Below are positions 62,956 through 64,000 of a stretch of DNA of 64,000 nucleotides, one piece after another. Source of the DNA: Ulota crispa. Taxonomy: Eukaryota; Streptophyta; Bryopsida; Orthotrichales; Orthotrichaceae. A model generated the notes under the pieces. It searched no databases. It was not told the DNA's origin and worked only from the letters and a program-made list of their open reading frames with translations. A program made the translations under genes and the position numbers. The stretch is taken from contig OY987248.1 in assembly GCA_963920765.1 (NCBI GenBank), positions 6,482,539 through 6,546,538 on the forward strand, in the 5' to 3' direction. How positions within the stretch are numbered: the stretch's first letter is position 1; each line of letters starts with the position of its first letter.

Positions 62956-63026
62956 TGGGACGGAAGGATTCGAACCTCCGAGTGACAGGGTCAAAACCTG
63001 GTGCCTTACCACTTGGCCACGCCCCA
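62956..63026 (-). tRNA. trnQ-UUG: tRNA-Gln (UUG)
   Basis: 71-base cloverleaf TGGGGCGTGGCC...CCGTCCCA, with anticodon TTG in GGTTTTGACCC. Confidence 0.96.
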
Positions 63027-63157
63027 TAAATATACACTACTAGTAAATGCTTATATTAAGATTTTGTCAATTGCTTTGTTTATTTTTTTATTATGAAATA
63101 ATTTTTTTTTTATTTAAAAAAAAAAAAAACAACTATTATTAAAAATATATAACCTCT

Positions 63158-63185
63158 TTGACACTAATAAAACCTATAGTAAGAT
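63158..63185 (+). promoter_or_regulatory. psbK promoter
   Basis: TTGACA at 63,158 and TAAGAT at 63,180 with 16-base spacing (TATAGT at 63,175 is an alternative -10). It lies about 90 bases ahead of psbK and matches the PEP promoter pattern. Confidence 0.6.
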
Positions 63186-63273
63186 ATACCGAAGAGCTTT
63201 TTTTTTTATTAACTAATGAAAATTTTTTCATTTTTTATTAAATCATTATAATAATTTTTATTGGAGAACATAA

Positions 63274-63450
63274 ATGCTAGCTATGTTTAATATTTATTTA
63301 GATAACACGTTTCATTTGAATGGTATCATTTTAGCTAAATTACCTGAAGCTTATGCTATTTTCGATCCAATTGTAGATGTAATGCCAATTATTCCTGTAT
63401 TTTTTTTCCTATTAGCTTTTGTTTGGCAAGCTTCTGTAAGTTTTAGATAA
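63274..63450 (+). CDS. psbK: Photosystem II protein K precursor
   Basis: 58 codons, starting [22 protein letters not shown] ends six bases before the ATG. The mature part begins near [20 protein letters not shown] and continues as one membrane helix ([17 protein letters not shown]). It is a small photosystem II core subunit next to CP43. The N-terminal presequence is removed on assembly. Complete and unbroken. It is followed by psbI in the usual order. Confidence 0.97.
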   Translation: MLAMFNIYLDNTFHLNGIILAKLPEAYAIFDPIVDVMPIIPVFFFLLAFVWQASVSFR

Positions 63451-63485
63451 TTTAACATAATTGAAATTTTTTTTTATTATTTTAA

Positions 63486-63517
63486 AAGGCGAAGGTGATT
63501 TTTTTCACTTTCGCCTT
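63486..63517 (+). terminator. psbK 3' hairpin
   Basis: AAGGCGAAGGTGA pairs with TCACTTTCGCCTT (one G-T pair) around six Ts, 35 bases after psbK. It is GC-rich for this region. Confidence 0.8.
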
Positions 63518-63695
63518 ATATACGTATAATATATTTATAGGAATATTTTTTACATATATATAAATTTATATATATATATAAGAATTTATTAAGTATTAAT
63601 TATATTAAAATATTAAAAAAGGTCTAATTGGTTAATTTAGATTTTATTTAATTTAAGCATTTAATTAATTTTTTTAGATTTGTTTTATATTTTTT

Positions 63696-63981
<286 letters not shown>

Positions 63982-64000
63982 TTTTTTATATTATTGAAAT

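Overview
The window has two unlike halves that meet at about 46,771/46,772. Positions 1 to about 46,771 are gene-poor, transposon-rich nuclear DNA. It has degenerate CCCTAAA-type tracts, minisatellites, hAT and CACTA elements, MITEs and decayed reading frames. From 46,772 to the end the sequence is plastid DNA, much richer in A and T, with densely packed genes. chlB (lost in angiosperms), matK inside trnK, and the order psbK-trnQ-chlB-trnK/matK-psbA-trnH-ycf2-trnD-trnY-trnE-trnT-psbD-psbC, with ycf2 in single-copy DNA between trnH and trnD, point to a bryophyte-grade land plant. The low GC suits a liverwort or moss. This placement is inference, not a species call.

Nuclear half. At 1-1,900 there are dispersed repeats. 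At 2,111-3,783 lies a broken protein-kinase-like gene. At 5,548-8,726 there is a decayed hAT transposase on the minus strand. From 8,870 to 14,110 there are CCGTC-rich minisatellites, a ~305-bp tandem repeat with tRNA-like boxes, a hairpin MITE, a ~180-bp decayed satellite and a possible SINE. The best-resolved structure is a 16.6-kb CACTA element at 19,257-35,878. It has 16-bp terminal repeats and a TTG target duplication. It is inserted inside an older minus-strand gene whose frame lines up exactly once the element is removed. The element carries a tnp2-type transposase with DUF4218 and DUF4216-like parts on the minus strand, and a multi-exon accessory gene on the plus strand. Three short CACTA-ended MITEs (37,503; 38,413; 43,897) each keep a perfect 3-bp target duplication. 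A RING/coiled-coil pseudogene lies at 44,440-45,833.

Most broken nuclear frames share one feature: long same-frame runs interrupted by stops one C-to-T change from CGA, CAA or CAG, with few frameshifts. This suggests decay by cytosine deamination rather than random mutation.

Plastid half. It encodes photosystem II subunits (psbA, psbD, psbC fragment, psbK, psbI), dark-operative protochlorophyllide reductase subunit chlB, maturase matK, ycf2 and tRNAs T, E, Y, D, H, K and Q. psbC is cut after about 50 codons at the junction. ycf2 is complete except for one in-frame TAA. A degenerate tRNA-Ser-like gene lies between psbK and psbI. A small hydrophobic ORF with a ribosome-binding site and a trailing hairpin follows chlB. 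The near-perfect state of the plastid genes means the junction is either a very recent nuclear insertion or an assembly join.
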